Source: NIOZ-UU13 sp964444135 (GTDB taxonomy: Bacteria > Planctomycetota > Phycisphaerae > Sedimentisphaerales > Anaerobacaceae). Taken from it: DNA of 20,456 nucleotides. A program made the translations under genes and the position numbers. A model generated the notes under the pieces. The model was given only the letters and a program-made list of their open reading frames with translations. It did not search any database and had not been told where the DNA came from. Shown one piece after another: positions 7,069-13,881 of this stretch. Numbering within the stretch: the stretch's first letter is position 1; each line of letters starts with the position of its first letter. The stretch covers positions 1-20,456 of the forward strand of contig CAYUFX010000092.1 of the NCBI GenBank assembly GCA_964444135.1, written 5' to 3'.

Positions 7069-8640
7069 TTATTCTATGAGGCTCCTGCCGGTCATTTCCT
7101 TTGGTTGCGGCAGTCCCATCATTTGAAGTAGTGTCGGCCCTATGTCGGCTAATCTGCCGCCTTGGCGGAGCTTGCTGTTTTTATAGCGTTCGTCGAATAC
7201 AACCAACGGCACATCGCCAACCGTATGGGCGGTATGTGGTTGGTTCTTTTCTGTATCCCACATCTTTTCAAAATTGCCGTGGTCGGCTGTGATTATAGCT
7301 GCTCCGCCGAGACTCTTGGCCTTATCCAATATCCTGCCAACGCATTCATCCACTGTTTCAGCCGCTTTTATCGCTGCAGCCAATACGCCAGTATGGCCGA
7401 CCATATCCGGATTGGCAAAATTGACTACTACCACGTCATATTTGTTTGAATCAAGTCTTTCTAATACAACCTCGGCAACCTCATAAGCGCTCATTTCCGG
7501 TTTTAGGTCGTATGTTCGCACTCGCGGCGAAGGGACAATTTGCCTGTCTTCGCCTGTGAACGGTTTTTCGGTGTAGTCGTTGAAAAAGAAAGTAACGTGC
7601 GCATATTTTTCCGTCTCGGCGCAGCGAAATTGTTTCAGGCCCAGAGAGCCCCAGTATGCCCCTAAGATATTTTTCATCTTTGGCAGCTTTGGAAATGCCA
7701 CCGCCGCGGGTATCGTGGCATCGTATTCGGTCGTACAGACGAAATATATGTCTGGTTTGGCTGTTCTGGCAAATTCTTTGAAGTCCGGCTCAACAAACGC
7801 CCGGGTAATTTCGCGGGGTCTGTCGCCCCGGAAGTTGAAGAATATTACGCCGTCGCCATCGTTGATAGTGGCCAATGGTTCGTTGTCTTCATTGACTATG
7901 CACGTCGGCTCAATAAACTCGTCGGTTACTTCTTTTGCATAACTTTTCGCAACCGCCTCTGCCGCCCTGGCTGCTTTGATACCCTTGCCTATCCTCATAC
8001 ATTCGTAAGCCTTTTGTACACGGTCCCATCGGCTGTCGCGGTCCATCGCATAGAATCTGCCCATAACGCTTGCGATTTTGCCTACGCCTATTTCCTGGGC
8101 CTTTTTTTCAATATCTGCGATATACCCTGCTCCGCTATCCGGCGGTGAATCCCGGCCATCGGTAAAGGCGTGGATAAAAACATCTTTTACGTCGTTTCTT
8201 TTTGCCAGTTCGAGCAGGCCGTAGAGATGGTCTAACAGCGAGTGTACTCCAATGTCACTGCAAAGGCCCATAACGTGCATTTTGCTGTTGTTGTCTTTCA
8301 CGGATTTGATTAAATTCAGAAATTCTTTATTCTCGAAGAAAGAGCCGTCGCGGATAGCCTTGCTGATTCTAACGGATTCCTGGGGGACGATTCTGCCGGC
8401 GCCGATATTTTGATGTCCTACTTCGCTGTTGCCCATTGTTCCGTTCGGAAGGCCCACGTCTTCGCCGCTGGTGTGGATAAGGCAGTTTGGATACTCGGCC
8501 ATCAGCATATCATCTATCGGTGTATTTCCACACTTGACGGCGTTATATTCATCTTCATCCGGATTTGGGTTGTAGCCCCACCCGTCACGGATGATTAATA
8601 CAAACGGTTTATTTTTTAAAGTTACTTTTCGTTTCGTCAT
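7069..8640 (-). CDS. gpmI: 2,3-bisphosphoglycerate-independent phosphoglycerate mutase
   Basis: GpmI interconverts 3- and 2-phosphoglycerate in glycolysis and gluconeogenesis, using two metal ions and a phosphoserine intermediate. The alkaline-phosphatase-type motifs are visible: RDGWGYNP near the N-terminus (residues 18-25 from the chosen start), the catalytic serine in GNSEVGHQNIGAGR (S72), DGRDSPP, FFNFRGDRPREI, TYDLKPEMSA, and TADHGNFEKMWD near the C-terminus. I chose the ATG at 8640 (MTKRKV) over an upstream ATG nine codons earlier because GAAAGG lies at the right distance before it. The resulting 523 residues fit the family, which is usually about 510. A good promoter and a short hairpin lie upstream. 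The stop codon is followed directly by a dispersed repeat and then mutL, so readthrough into mutL-btuFCD is plausible. Confidence 0.96.
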   Translation of the reverse strand: MTKRKVTLKNKPFVLIIRDGWGYNPNPDEDEYNAVKCGNTPIDDMLMAEYPNCLIHTSGEDVGLPNGTMGNSEVGHQNIGAGRIVPQESVRISKAIRDGSFFENKEFLNLIKSVKDNNSKMHVMGLCSDIGVHSLLDHLYGLLELAKRNDVKDVFIHAFTDGRDSPPDSGAGYIADIEKKAQEIGVGKIASVMGRFYAMDRDSRWDRVQKAYECMRIGKGIKAARAAEAVAKSYAKEVTDEFIEPTCIVNEDNEPLATINDGDGVIFFNFRGDRPREITRAFVEPDFKEFARTAKPDIYFVCTTEYDATIPAAVAFPKLPKMKNILGAYWGSLGLKQFRCAETEKYAHVTFFFNDYTEKPFTGEDRQIVPSPRVRTYDLKPEMSAYEVAEVVLERLDSNKYDVVVVNFANPDMVGHTGVLAAAIKAAETVDECVGRILDKAKSLGGAAIITADHGNFEKMWDTEKNQPHTAHTVGDVPLVVFDERYKNSKLRQGGRLADIGPTLLQMMGLPQPKEMTGRSLIE

Positions 8641-8671
8641 AAAAAAGAACCTTTCAGTCAATAGCAATAAA

Positions 8672-8690
8672 GACGAGGTATTACCTCGTC
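8672..8690. repeat. Perfect 8-bp inverted repeat in the gpmI leader
   Basis: GACGAGGT (8672-8679) and ACCTCGTC (8683-8690) are perfectly complementary with a 3-nt loop. The hairpin lies about 30 nt upstream of the gpmI start, inside the predicted 5' untranslated region, and has no T-run. It may be a short dispersed palindrome rather than a regulator. Confidence 0.6.
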
Positions 8691-8718
8691 CCTTAGGGTC
8701 CAGCCAAATCAGGTTAAT

Positions 8719-8747
8719 ATGATATGAGGCTGCGGCAAATATGTCAA
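8719..8747 (-). promoter_or_regulatory. Strong sigma70-like promoter for gpmI
   Basis: On the minus strand a perfect TTGACA (8742-8747) is followed after 17 bp by TATCAT (8719-8724). This is the best promoter match in the window. The predicted transcript starts near 8712, giving a leader of about 70 nt that contains the 8672-8690 hairpin. Confidence 0.65.
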
Positions 8748-8792
8748 ACTTTTAGATAAAACGCCTCAAAGACAGGGTATGGCCAAACACAA

Positions 8793-9473
8793 TTATCTGC
8801 CCTTTTGATTATTCCAGAGTAGAACCTGCAAACGCTGAGAAAATACAAACCCGCTTTGCTTGCACATATCCGCTACTATCGCTGATTTAGCTAAAAGTTC
8901 ATCTCTTGTCTTTGCCTGTGGCATCAGCATTACCTTTTCTGTATTAACATTTCCAAGTTTATCTAAGGTCTGCTGGATTTCGGGTAAGTCGGCCTGTGAA
9001 TCGACGACAAATTTGAGTTGAAATTGATAGCTATCAATCAACTTGCCCAGGACGGCAAGGTCCAGCCTCGAATCCTTGTGGATTTTGGCAAGCACGGGGT
9101 CTTTAGGATTGGAGTTACTCAATTTCGGGCTGATACTCATTAAATCGCAGGGCATATCCGGGATGTATGCTATTCCTGCGGTCTCGATTGTTATGTGTTT
9201 GTCGGCGGCTTTTAGCTCCTGCACTAATTTCGGCAAATCTGAATTTATCATCGGCTCGCCGCCGGTTATTACGACGAACTTGCACGGCCATTGCTCGATA
9301 GTTTGTGCGATTTTGTCGACGCTATAATCTTGTCCTGCTCTTTGGTCCCAGGCATATTTCGTATCGCACCATCGACATCGTAAAGGACAGCCGGCTAAAC
9401 GTACGAACACGCTGGGGACGCCAGCTAAAAACCCTTCGCCTTGCAAAGAGTAAAATATTTCGTTTATTATCAT
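8793..9473 (-). CDS. queE: 7-carboxy-7-deazaguanine synthase QueE
   Basis: QueE is the radical-SAM enzyme that contracts 6-carboxy-tetrahydropterin to 7-carboxy-7-deazaguanine, the step before QueC in preQ0 synthesis. The iron-sulfur ligands are C29-x3-C33-x2-C36 (GCPLRCRWCDTKYAWD), and the SAM-binding GGEP is at 71-74. The N-terminus, MIINEIFYSLQGEG, is the standard family start, so the ATG at 9473 is secure. Length (226) is typical. No Shine-Dalgarno precedes it: two bases upstream of the ATG begins a 62-bp sequence repeated perfectly, inverted, at 14657-14718. queC lies upstream on the same strand, 186 bp away. Whether the two share a transcript across the repeat tract cannot be told from sequence. 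Confidence 0.95.
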   Translation of the reverse strand: MIINEIFYSLQGEGFLAGVPSVFVRLAGCPLRCRWCDTKYAWDQRAGQDYSVDKIAQTIEQWPCKFVVITGGEPMINSDLPKLVQELKAADKHITIETAGIAYIPDMPCDLMSISPKLSNSNPKDPVLAKIHKDSRLDLAVLGKLIDSYQFQLKFVVDSQADLPEIQQTLDKLGNVNTEKVMLMPQAKTRDELLAKSAIVADMCKQSGFVFSQRLQVLLWNNQKGR

Positions 9474-9659
9474 TATCGAATTAGATAAATCACTTCAGAA
9501 ATAAATCCGAAATTCGAATATCGAAATTCGAAACAAAATGTTACTAAATCCGAATATCGAATATCGAAATCCGAAACAAATTCAAATTACCGAAATCCGA
9601 ATGACCAAAACAAGTTTCGTACTTCGTATTTCGATATTTTAGATTCGTTATTCGATATT
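9474..9659. repeat. AT-rich dispersed repeat tract between queC and queE
   Basis: The whole 186-bp queC-queE gap consists of short iterated words: ATCGAAAT, ATTCGAATATCG, AAATCCGAA and similar. It begins with a 62-bp block (9476-9537) that is perfectly inverted-repeated at 14657-14718. It then has ATTACC / ATGACCAAAAC modules that also occur, rearranged, near 14593-14621. The right end runs into the queC stop codon: the last codons (VEYRI and stop) are written in ATCGAATAT-type sequence. No ORF, terminator or ribosome binding site was recognised. Confidence 0.8.
9476..9537 (+). repeat. 62-bp repeat, left copy
   Basis: Base by base, this block is identical to the reverse complement of 14657-14718. 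It starts TCGAATTAGATAAATCACTT and ends GAAACAAA. The flanks differ immediately on both sides. Its outer edge is 2 bp upstream of the queE ATG. Confidence 0.9.
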
Positions 9660-10355
9660 TTATATTCGATATTCGACGGGGTCTTCAAGACCTGCTTCGG
9701 CGAAGCCCTTTAATCTTAATCTGCAAGAGTCGCATCGGCCGCAGCTTCGACTTTGATCATCCGGATCGTAGCAGCTATGCGTCAGGGCAAAATCGACGCC
9801 GAGCTTTATGCCGGCGAGGATTATTTCGGCCTTTGTCATATCTATAATCGGGGTGTGTATTTTGTATCGGCCTTTACGTTCAACTGCGGCTGCTGTGGCG
9901 AGATTGGCGGTCTTCTCAAAGGCGGCTATGAATTCAGCCCGGCAGTCAGGATAGCCGCTGTAATCAGTTACATTGACCCCAATGTATATATCAAACGCAC
10001 CTAATACTTCCGCCCAGGCAAGTGCGTAACTTAAAAAAATCGTATTTCGGGCGGGCACATAGGTTAGCGGAATTAGGTCGTAGTTACCCAAATCGGCTCT
10101 GTCCTTAGGTACTTCAATTGTTGAGTCGGTCAGGGCTGAGCCGCCAAAGGCAGCTAAGTCAATATCGATAATGCGATGCTCAGCCGCTCCGAGGGAGTCG
10201 GCTATTTTTTTTGCGGCTTCGATTTCCCGCTTGTGTCGCTGGCCGTACCGAAAGGTCAAGACGTAGCACTCAAAACCTTCACTGCGGGCTATAGCAAAAG
10301 TTGTAGCTGAATCAAGGCCGCCGCTTAGTAAGATTACCGCTCTTTTGTCAGCCAA
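9660..10355 (-). CDS. queC: 7-cyano-7-deazaguanine synthase QueC
   Basis: QueC converts 7-carboxy-7-deazaguanine to preQ0 using ATP and ammonia. The PP-loop SGGLDS is at residues 11-16. The C-terminal zinc site has four cysteines (C195, C205, C208, C211) in CYDPDDQSRSCGRCDSCRLR. The substrate-site residues VPARN (100-104) and GVNVTDYSGYPDCR (126-139) are intact. The 231 residues are typical. The start codon is TTG at 10355: a strong GGAGG (complement of 10363-10367) lies seven bases before it and fixes the choice, with MADKRAVILLSGG as the expected N-terminus. The last few codons and the stop lie at the edge of the AT-rich repeat tract. The gene is divergent from queF across a repeat-filled gap and upstream of queE. 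Confidence 0.95.
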   Translation of the reverse strand: MADKRAVILLSGGLDSATTFAIARSEGFECYVLTFRYGQRHKREIEAAKKIADSLGAAEHRIIDIDLAAFGGSALTDSTIEVPKDRADLGNYDLIPLTYVPARNTIFLSYALAWAEVLGAFDIYIGVNVTDYSGYPDCRAEFIAAFEKTANLATAAAVERKGRYKIHTPIIDMTKAEIILAGIKLGVDFALTHSCYDPDDQSRSCGRCDSCRLRLKGFAEAGLEDPVEYRI

Positions 10356-10399
10356 CGGTTATCCTCCTGCTGAACAGTTTCGCAATAAAGGTTGACCCC

Positions 10400-10420
10400 G
10401 TTAGAAGGAAGCCTTCTAAC
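10400..10420. repeat. 9-bp inverted repeat upstream of queC
   Basis: GTTAGAAGG (10400-10408) pairs perfectly with CCTTCTAAC (10412-10420) around a 3-nt loop. Flanking CCCC and CGGG extend the stem with one bulge. There is no T-run on either side, so it looks like a dispersed palindrome rather than a terminator. Confidence 0.65.
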
Positions 10421-10448
10421 CGGGTTGAGTTCAAAAACGACACTTACG

Positions 10449-10533
10449 TGTCGTTCTGAGGCGCAGCCGAAGAATCTCATCTCCTGTGCAGCAAAGAAAT
10501 TCTTCGCTCCACTGCGTTCCGCTCAGAATGACA
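10449..10533. repeat. 85-bp palindromic element with TGTCATTCTGAG-type ends
   Basis: TGTCGTTCTGAG (10449-10460) and CTCAGAATGACA (10522-10533) are complementary apart from one G-T pair. Inner modules GAAGAATCT and ATTCTTCG are also inverted. From memory, sequences of this form (TGTCATTCTGAG ... GAAGAATCT) are common dispersed repeats in several environmental phyla. Confidence 0.7.
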
Positions 10534-10607
10534 GCTTTGCTGTCATTTTACCGATTTGGCCAAATGCTGTCAAAAAGCAAAAAAAGCGATTTTTTGTATG
10601 TGTTCTG

Positions 10608-10660
10608 GTAGGGGCAGGCCCGTGTGCCTGCCAAGGACAACCACATTGGGTTGCCCCTAC
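10608..10660. repeat. 53-bp palindromic element with GTAGGGGC ends
   Basis: The ends GTAGGGGCA (10608-10616) and TGCCCCTAC (10652-10660) are perfect inverted repeats, with a second hairpin GGCAGG / CCTGCC (10613-10618 / 10627-10632) inside. The terminal eight bases are the same as those of the palindrome inside coaE at 14212-14239, suggesting one superfamily. Confidence 0.75.
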
Positions 10661-10687
10661 AAAATTTTTTCCGGCATTGATTATTGC

Positions 10688-10716
10688 TTGTCTTAAGTGG
10701 GGATTTAGGTTATATT
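10688..10716 (+). promoter_or_regulatory. Sigma70-like promoter for queF
   Basis: TTGTCT (10688-10693), a 17-bp spacer and TATATT (10711-10716) form a good promoter. The predicted start near 10723 gives a leader of about 25 nt carrying the AGAGG ribosome binding site at 10737-10741. A leader this short leaves no room for a preQ1 riboswitch. Confidence 0.55.
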
Positions 10717-10747
10717 ATCAAAGCTGGATTTGTAAGAGAGGTAAAAA

Positions 10748-11125
10748 ATGAGCGAACAGGTAGAAATAGAATTGTTCGATAATCCCCGCCCTGAGCGAGA
10801 ATATTGTATAAATATCAGATGTCCTGAGTTTACGAGCCTCTGCCCTCGAACAGGCCAGCCGGATTTTGGTGAAATTGTCATCGATTATTGTCCCGACAAG
10901 TTATGTATCGAGCTAAAAAGCCTGAAGTTATATATGCAAAGCTACCGCAATAAGGGTATTTTTTACGAGGCTCTTACAAATGATATATTAGATGATTTGA
11001 AGGGTGTATGCAAGCCACGATGGATGAAGGTTACCTCTCGATTTACACCTCGCGGCGGAATAACTACCGAGGTGGTTGCAGAATATAAGGCAGAGGGTTC
11101 CCGCAAGGCGGGGTCCCAAAAATAA
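10748..11125 (+). CDS. queF: NADPH-dependent preQ0 reductase QueF
   Basis: QueF reduces the nitrile of preQ0 to preQ1 with NADPH, the step after QueC. This is the short single-domain form. Visible hallmarks are the catalytic Cys32 and Asp39 in LCPRTGQPDF (31-40), the family signature ELKSLKLY (55-62), SYRNKGIFYE (65-74) with the substrate-binding Glu74, and RFTPRGG (98-104). The AGAGG at 10737-10741 is six bases before the ATG. The recognisable fold ends near AEYK (111-114); the last eleven residues (EGSRKAGSQK and the preceding Ala) are mostly encoded by a copy of the 23-nt GC palindrome at 11095-11117, so the C-terminus looks extended by a repeat. It faces away from queC and queE but completes the same pathway. 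Confidence 0.94.
   Translation: MSEQVEIELFDNPRPEREYCINIRCPEFTSLCPRTGQPDFGEIVIDYCPDKLCIELKSLKLYMQSYRNKGIFYEALTNDILDDLKGVCKPRWMKVTSRFTPRGGITTEVVAEYKAEGSRKAGSQK
11095..11117. repeat. 23-nt GC palindrome, copy A (inside queF 3' end)
   Basis: Arms GGGTTCCCGC and GCGGGGTCCC surround the 3-nt loop AAG. This copy lies within the last codons of queF, upstream of its stop at 11123-11125. Three more copies lie at 11168-11190, 14505-14527 and 14929-14951. Confidence 0.85.
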
Positions 11126-11167
11126 GTAATTGAGACTTGCTGATTTCTTTAAAACTGATTAGTCTGA

Positions 11168-11190
11168 GGGTTCCCGCCTTGCGGGGTCCC
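11168..11190. repeat. 23-nt GC palindrome, copy B
   Basis: It has the same arms as copy A, with loop CTT, the complement of copy A's AAG. It sits in the 112-bp gap between queF and the zinc-ribbon gene, 51 bp after copy A. Confidence 0.85.
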
Positions 11191-11237
11191 AAGAGTAAAG
11201 AGACAGAAGTCGGAATAGGAAATTAAGAGGTGCTAAA

Positions 11238-11759
11238 ATGCCAATAAAATTTCACTGTAATCATTGCGGCAAAAAGATAGAGGCCGCTGACAGTGCCGGC
11301 GGCAAATGGGGTAAATGCCCGGCGTGCCATAACAGACTTTACGTTCCCAGTTCACACTCCGGCGAAGAGCTAAAACTTGCACCGATAGATGAGACCGATT
11401 TGGAAAGAGAAAAACGGCTAATGGCCGAGACGCACAAGCTTACTCAAGACATATTGCAGGAAAGAGAGGTTCCGGAAGCGACGCCTGAGACGATTGGGCC
11501 AATTGAGACGGATGGGCCGGTACTTGAGATGAGCGAGAGAGAGCTGACGAAATACATAATTATGTATCTGAGACTAATGGCTGATAGTGAATTATACGAA
11601 GCCCACAGAGTAGCGGGTCTGATAGCACCTCATAGTGCCCAGGCGGTGAAGATTCTCGACAAGATAGCACTTAGTGAAATGCCTGAGCCGGAGTTGGCTG
11701 ATATTTCACAGCTTGCGCTTTCCGGTTCGATAAGGGAACTGCGCGACGAAATAAGCTGA
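11238..11759 (+). CDS. Zinc-ribbon protein of unknown function
   Basis: No function can be assigned. The N-terminus holds a zinc ribbon, FHCNHCGKKI (C7, C10) and GKCPACHNRLYVP (C27, C30), joined by a Gly-rich turn. It is followed by an acidic, probably disordered linker (about residues 41-100). The C-terminal half (about 103-173) is predicted to be helical, with SERELTKYIIMYLRLMADSE and a Leu/Ala-rich repeat-like pattern. The AGAGG at 11226-11230 is seven bases before the ATG. It stands between queF and the glycogen synthase gene on the same strand, with a 23-nt palindrome before it and a 208-bp leader region after it. From memory, similar 'CxxCGkki ... CPxC' N-termini occur in many planctomycete proteins; a nucleic-acid or protein-binding role is only a guess. 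Confidence 0.85.
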   Translation: MPIKFHCNHCGKKIEAADSAGGKWGKCPACHNRLYVPSSHSGEELKLAPIDETDLEREKRLMAETHKLTQDILQEREVPEATPETIGPIETDGPVLEMSERELTKYIIMYLRLMADSELYEAHRVAGLIAPHSAQAVKILDKIALSEMPEPELADISQLALSGSIRELRDEIS

Positions 11760-11866
11760 CTTTTGGAGAAAATTTAAGAGGCCGGCCGAAGTGGTCCCAA
11801 AAAACGCCTTCAATTTGCAAATCTGACCTGATTTTTCCGGTCCACAAAAATTAACATGCCATAGAA

Positions 11867-11959
11867 TCCCTCCAGTTTGGTTGTGATGAAATTGTTTCCT
11901 ATATTTTATGTGGAAACAGTAACGACAACCAGAGTGAACCCCATAACAACCTGGAGGGA
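11867..11959 (+). promoter_or_regulatory. Nested stem structure covering the glycogen synthase RBS
   Basis: Three compatible nested stems can form in the RNA. The outer is TCCCTCCAG (11867-11875) with CTGGAGGGA (11951-11959); the middle is TGGTTGT (11878-11884) with ACAACCA (11925-11931); the inner is TGTTTCC (11893-11899) with GGAAACA (11912-11918). All pairs are Watson-Crick. The outer stem buries the GGAGG (11953-11957) that serves the ATG at 11968, so folding would block translation. It matches no riboswitch class that I recognise. Confidence 0.5.
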
Positions 11960-11967
11960 AACTTATT

Positions 11968-13797
11968 ATGGCCAATGAGACAACAGCAGTGCACGTTACC
12001 CACGAGACTGTAGGGAAAGTTGGTGGTATAGGCGCCGTCCTGAAGGGCTTTTTCACCTCCAAATCTTACCTTGATGCAATTGACAGGTCAATCCTTGTCG
12101 GCCCTTTGTTCACCACTGAAGGCTCTACATCAGAGCGGCTCGGTGAAGATGGCGAAGTGTTTTATTCATCTATTGATGGATTTGTAAACACTGGTTACGC
12201 TCAGGCCTTTCGTAGGATAGAAAAATACTTCAACGCAGATATTGTCTACGGCAGACGAACATTTGTTGACAAGCAGACTGGCATAAAAAGCGCACCTGAG
12301 GTGGTGCTGGTCGATGTAAGATATATGGATAAGTATCTGGTTAACGAATTCAAAAGATGCCTGTTTGAGGAATTCGGTATCCAAAGCCATTTACATGAAC
12401 ACCTGTGGGAGTACGACCAATATGTCAGATTGGCACCGGTCGCAATTGCCGTGCTAAAAGCGATCGGCGCAGCTAAAGATTCGACAATCGTTATTTCGCA
12501 CGAGTTTATGGGTATGCCAACGACATTGGCGGCTGTTCTCGAATCTTCCTGTAATTTCAGGACGATTTTTTATGCTCACGAAGTAGCTACTATGCGACGC
12601 ATTGTAGAGGAACATCACGGGCACGATACAATGTTCTATAATGTTATCAAGCAGGCTCACAATGATGGACTTTTCGTCAGCGAAGTGTTCGGCGACCAGA
12701 ATTCCTATTTCAAACACGCTCTTGTGGAAGCCTCGAAATACTGCGACCATATATACGCCGTGGGAGATTATGTCGTGGACGAATTGCGGTTCCTCTCCCC
12801 GGAATTCGAGGGCGCCAAGATAGATATAGTGTATAACGGTATCCCGGCATATCAAATCACAGTTGGGGACAAGCTTGCATCAAAAGAAAAACTACAGCGG
12901 TATTGCCAGAACCTGTTGGGCTATAAGCCGGATTTTGTCTTTACACATGTTACAAGATTGGTGAAAAGCAAGGGAATGTGGCGTGATTTGCGAGTCCTCG
13001 AACATGTGGAAAAAGAGTTCAGGGTGAAGGGTAAAACAGCAGTGCTGCTTGTCCTTTCGACTGAAGTTTCACAGCGTCGCAGCAGTGATATCTACAATAT
13101 GGAATCGGCGTATAATTGGCCTGTGGCCCACCGTGAGGGCTGGCCCGATATGTCCGGTGGTGAGGCAAATTACTATACCGCTGTACAGGAATTCAACGCC
13201 AGAAGCAGGAATATAAAAATCATTTTCGTTAATCAGTTCGGCTTTGACCCCAAAAGATGCGGCAAAAGGATGCCGGAAGATATGGAATTTATGGACATTC
13301 GCAAAGGCAGCGATGTCGAATTTGGACAGAGCATTTATGAGCCGTTTGGCATAGCTCAGCTTGAAACGCTGACTTTCGGCGGAATATGTGTCTTCAGCAG
13401 TGTGTGTGGGTGTTCGGGTTTCCTGCGGGATATAACAGGTGCTGAATATGTTAAGAATATTATTATCGCCGACTATACCAACCTTCAAACACACCCCGAT
13501 GCTATCCGCCAGGTCGAGGATTTACTGCAGATTGGCCGGTCGGTACGCGACCGGATAGAAGAAAGTGAAAGTGAAAAAGTTGCAATGCAAATATGCTCAC
13601 GATTACCCAAGAACGAGGCCGAGATTGAAAGTATGATTCGAACCGGCTACGAGCTTGCGAAAAATATGAGCTGGGACGTAGTAGTGAAAAACTATCTACT
13701 GAGCAGCCTGAAATCCGTCTGTAAAGAAAAGCCTGACCTGAGAGTAGCCGAAAGGCCGGATAATGCAAAAGTATCAGATGAACTTCACATTTTGTGA
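11968..13797 (+). CDS. GT3-type glycogen synthase-like glycosyltransferase
   Basis: This GT-B glycosyltransferase most resembles family GT3, the eukaryotic-type glycogen synthases that transfer glucose from a nucleotide sugar to glycogen. The N-terminal KVGGIGAVLKG (17-27) corresponds to the donor-loop KVGGI motif. FYAHEVATMRR (about 193-203) follows in the first domain, and RLVKSKGMWRDLRVLEH lies near 329-345. YEPFGIAQLE (457-466) carries the E-x7-E arrangement of GT3 enzymes (E458, E466), followed by TLTFGG. At 609 residues it is shorter than animal and yeast enzymes, and it lacks the C-terminal arginine-rich segment that binds glucose-6-phosphate there, so regulation should differ. GGAGG lies ten bases before the ATG but can be sequestered (see 11867-11959). 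Glycogen is the likely product; another alpha-glucan or a GT4/GT5-like role is possible. Confidence 0.85.
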   Translation: MANETTAVHVTHETVGKVGGIGAVLKGFFTSKSYLDAIDRSILVGPLFTTEGSTSERLGEDGEVFYSSIDGFVNTGYAQAFRRIEKYFNADIVYGRRTFVDKQTGIKSAPEVVLVDVRYMDKYLVNEFKRCLFEEFGIQSHLHEHLWEYDQYVRLAPVAIAVLKAIGAAKDSTIVISHEFMGMPTTLAAVLESSCNFRTIFYAHEVATMRRIVEEHHGHDTMFYNVIKQAHNDGLFVSEVFGDQNSYFKHALVEASKYCDHIYAVGDYVVDELRFLSPEFEGAKIDIVYNGIPAYQITVGDKLASKEKLQRYCQNLLGYKPDFVFTHVTRLVKSKGMWRDLRVLEHVEKEFRVKGKTAVLLVLSTEVSQRRSSDIYNMESAYNWPVAHREGWPDMSGGEANYYTAVQEFNARSRNIKIIFVNQFGFDPKRCGKRMPEDMEFMDIRKGSDVEFGQSIYEPFGIAQLETLTFGGICVFSSVCGCSGFLRDITGAEYVKNIIIADYTNLQTHPDAIRQVEDLLQIGRSVRDRIEESESEKVAMQICSRLPKNEAEIESMIRTGYELAKNMSWDVVVKNYLLSSLKSVCKEKPDLRVAERPDNAKVSDELHIL

Positions 13798-13844
13798 TTC
13801 CTGTTTCGTATTCTACTTCACTTACCACTATTAGCTTTTTCGAC

Positions 13845-13873
13845 TTGACCAATGCCACCGTAGCGGTTAAACT
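13845..13873 (+). promoter_or_regulatory. Sigma70-like promoter for coaE, possibly leaderless
   Basis: TTGACC (13845-13850), a 17-bp spacer and TAAACT (13868-13873) make a good promoter. The usual start, about seven bases after the -10 element, would be near 13880, two bases before the GTG start of coaE. No Shine-Dalgarno is present, so the transcript may be leaderless. Confidence 0.5.
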
Positions 13874-13881
13874 GCTTAGCT

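Larger units (their letters stand above)
10356..10747. other. queC-queF divergent intergenic region packed with palindromes
   Basis: This 392-bp gap contains the queC ribosome binding site on the left, three unrelated palindromic elements (10400-10420, 10449-10533, 10608-10660) and the queF promoter and ribosome binding site on the right. Short reading frames across it are made of repeat sequence and show no protein-like features. No preQ1 riboswitch was recognised before either gene. Confidence 0.7.

Noticed and set aside
8641..8667. Upstream ATG giving gpmI nine extra residues
   Set aside because: The GAAAGG ribosome binding site lies inside that extension at proper distance from the second ATG, and the extra residues (LLTERFFF) are not family-like.
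9474..9659. Possible CRISPR-like or satellite array
   Set aside because: The repeated words vary in length and spacing, with no constant repeat and no unique spacers; a degenerate dispersed repeat fits better.
10669..10747. preQ1 riboswitch before queF
   Set aside because: The predicted leader is about 25 nt, and neither a C-rich loop hairpin nor an A-rich tail of the right form is seen.
10392..10751. 119-codon frame across the queC-queF gap
   Set aside because: It is composed almost wholly of dispersed palindromes, has no ribosome binding site and runs into the queF start in another frame.
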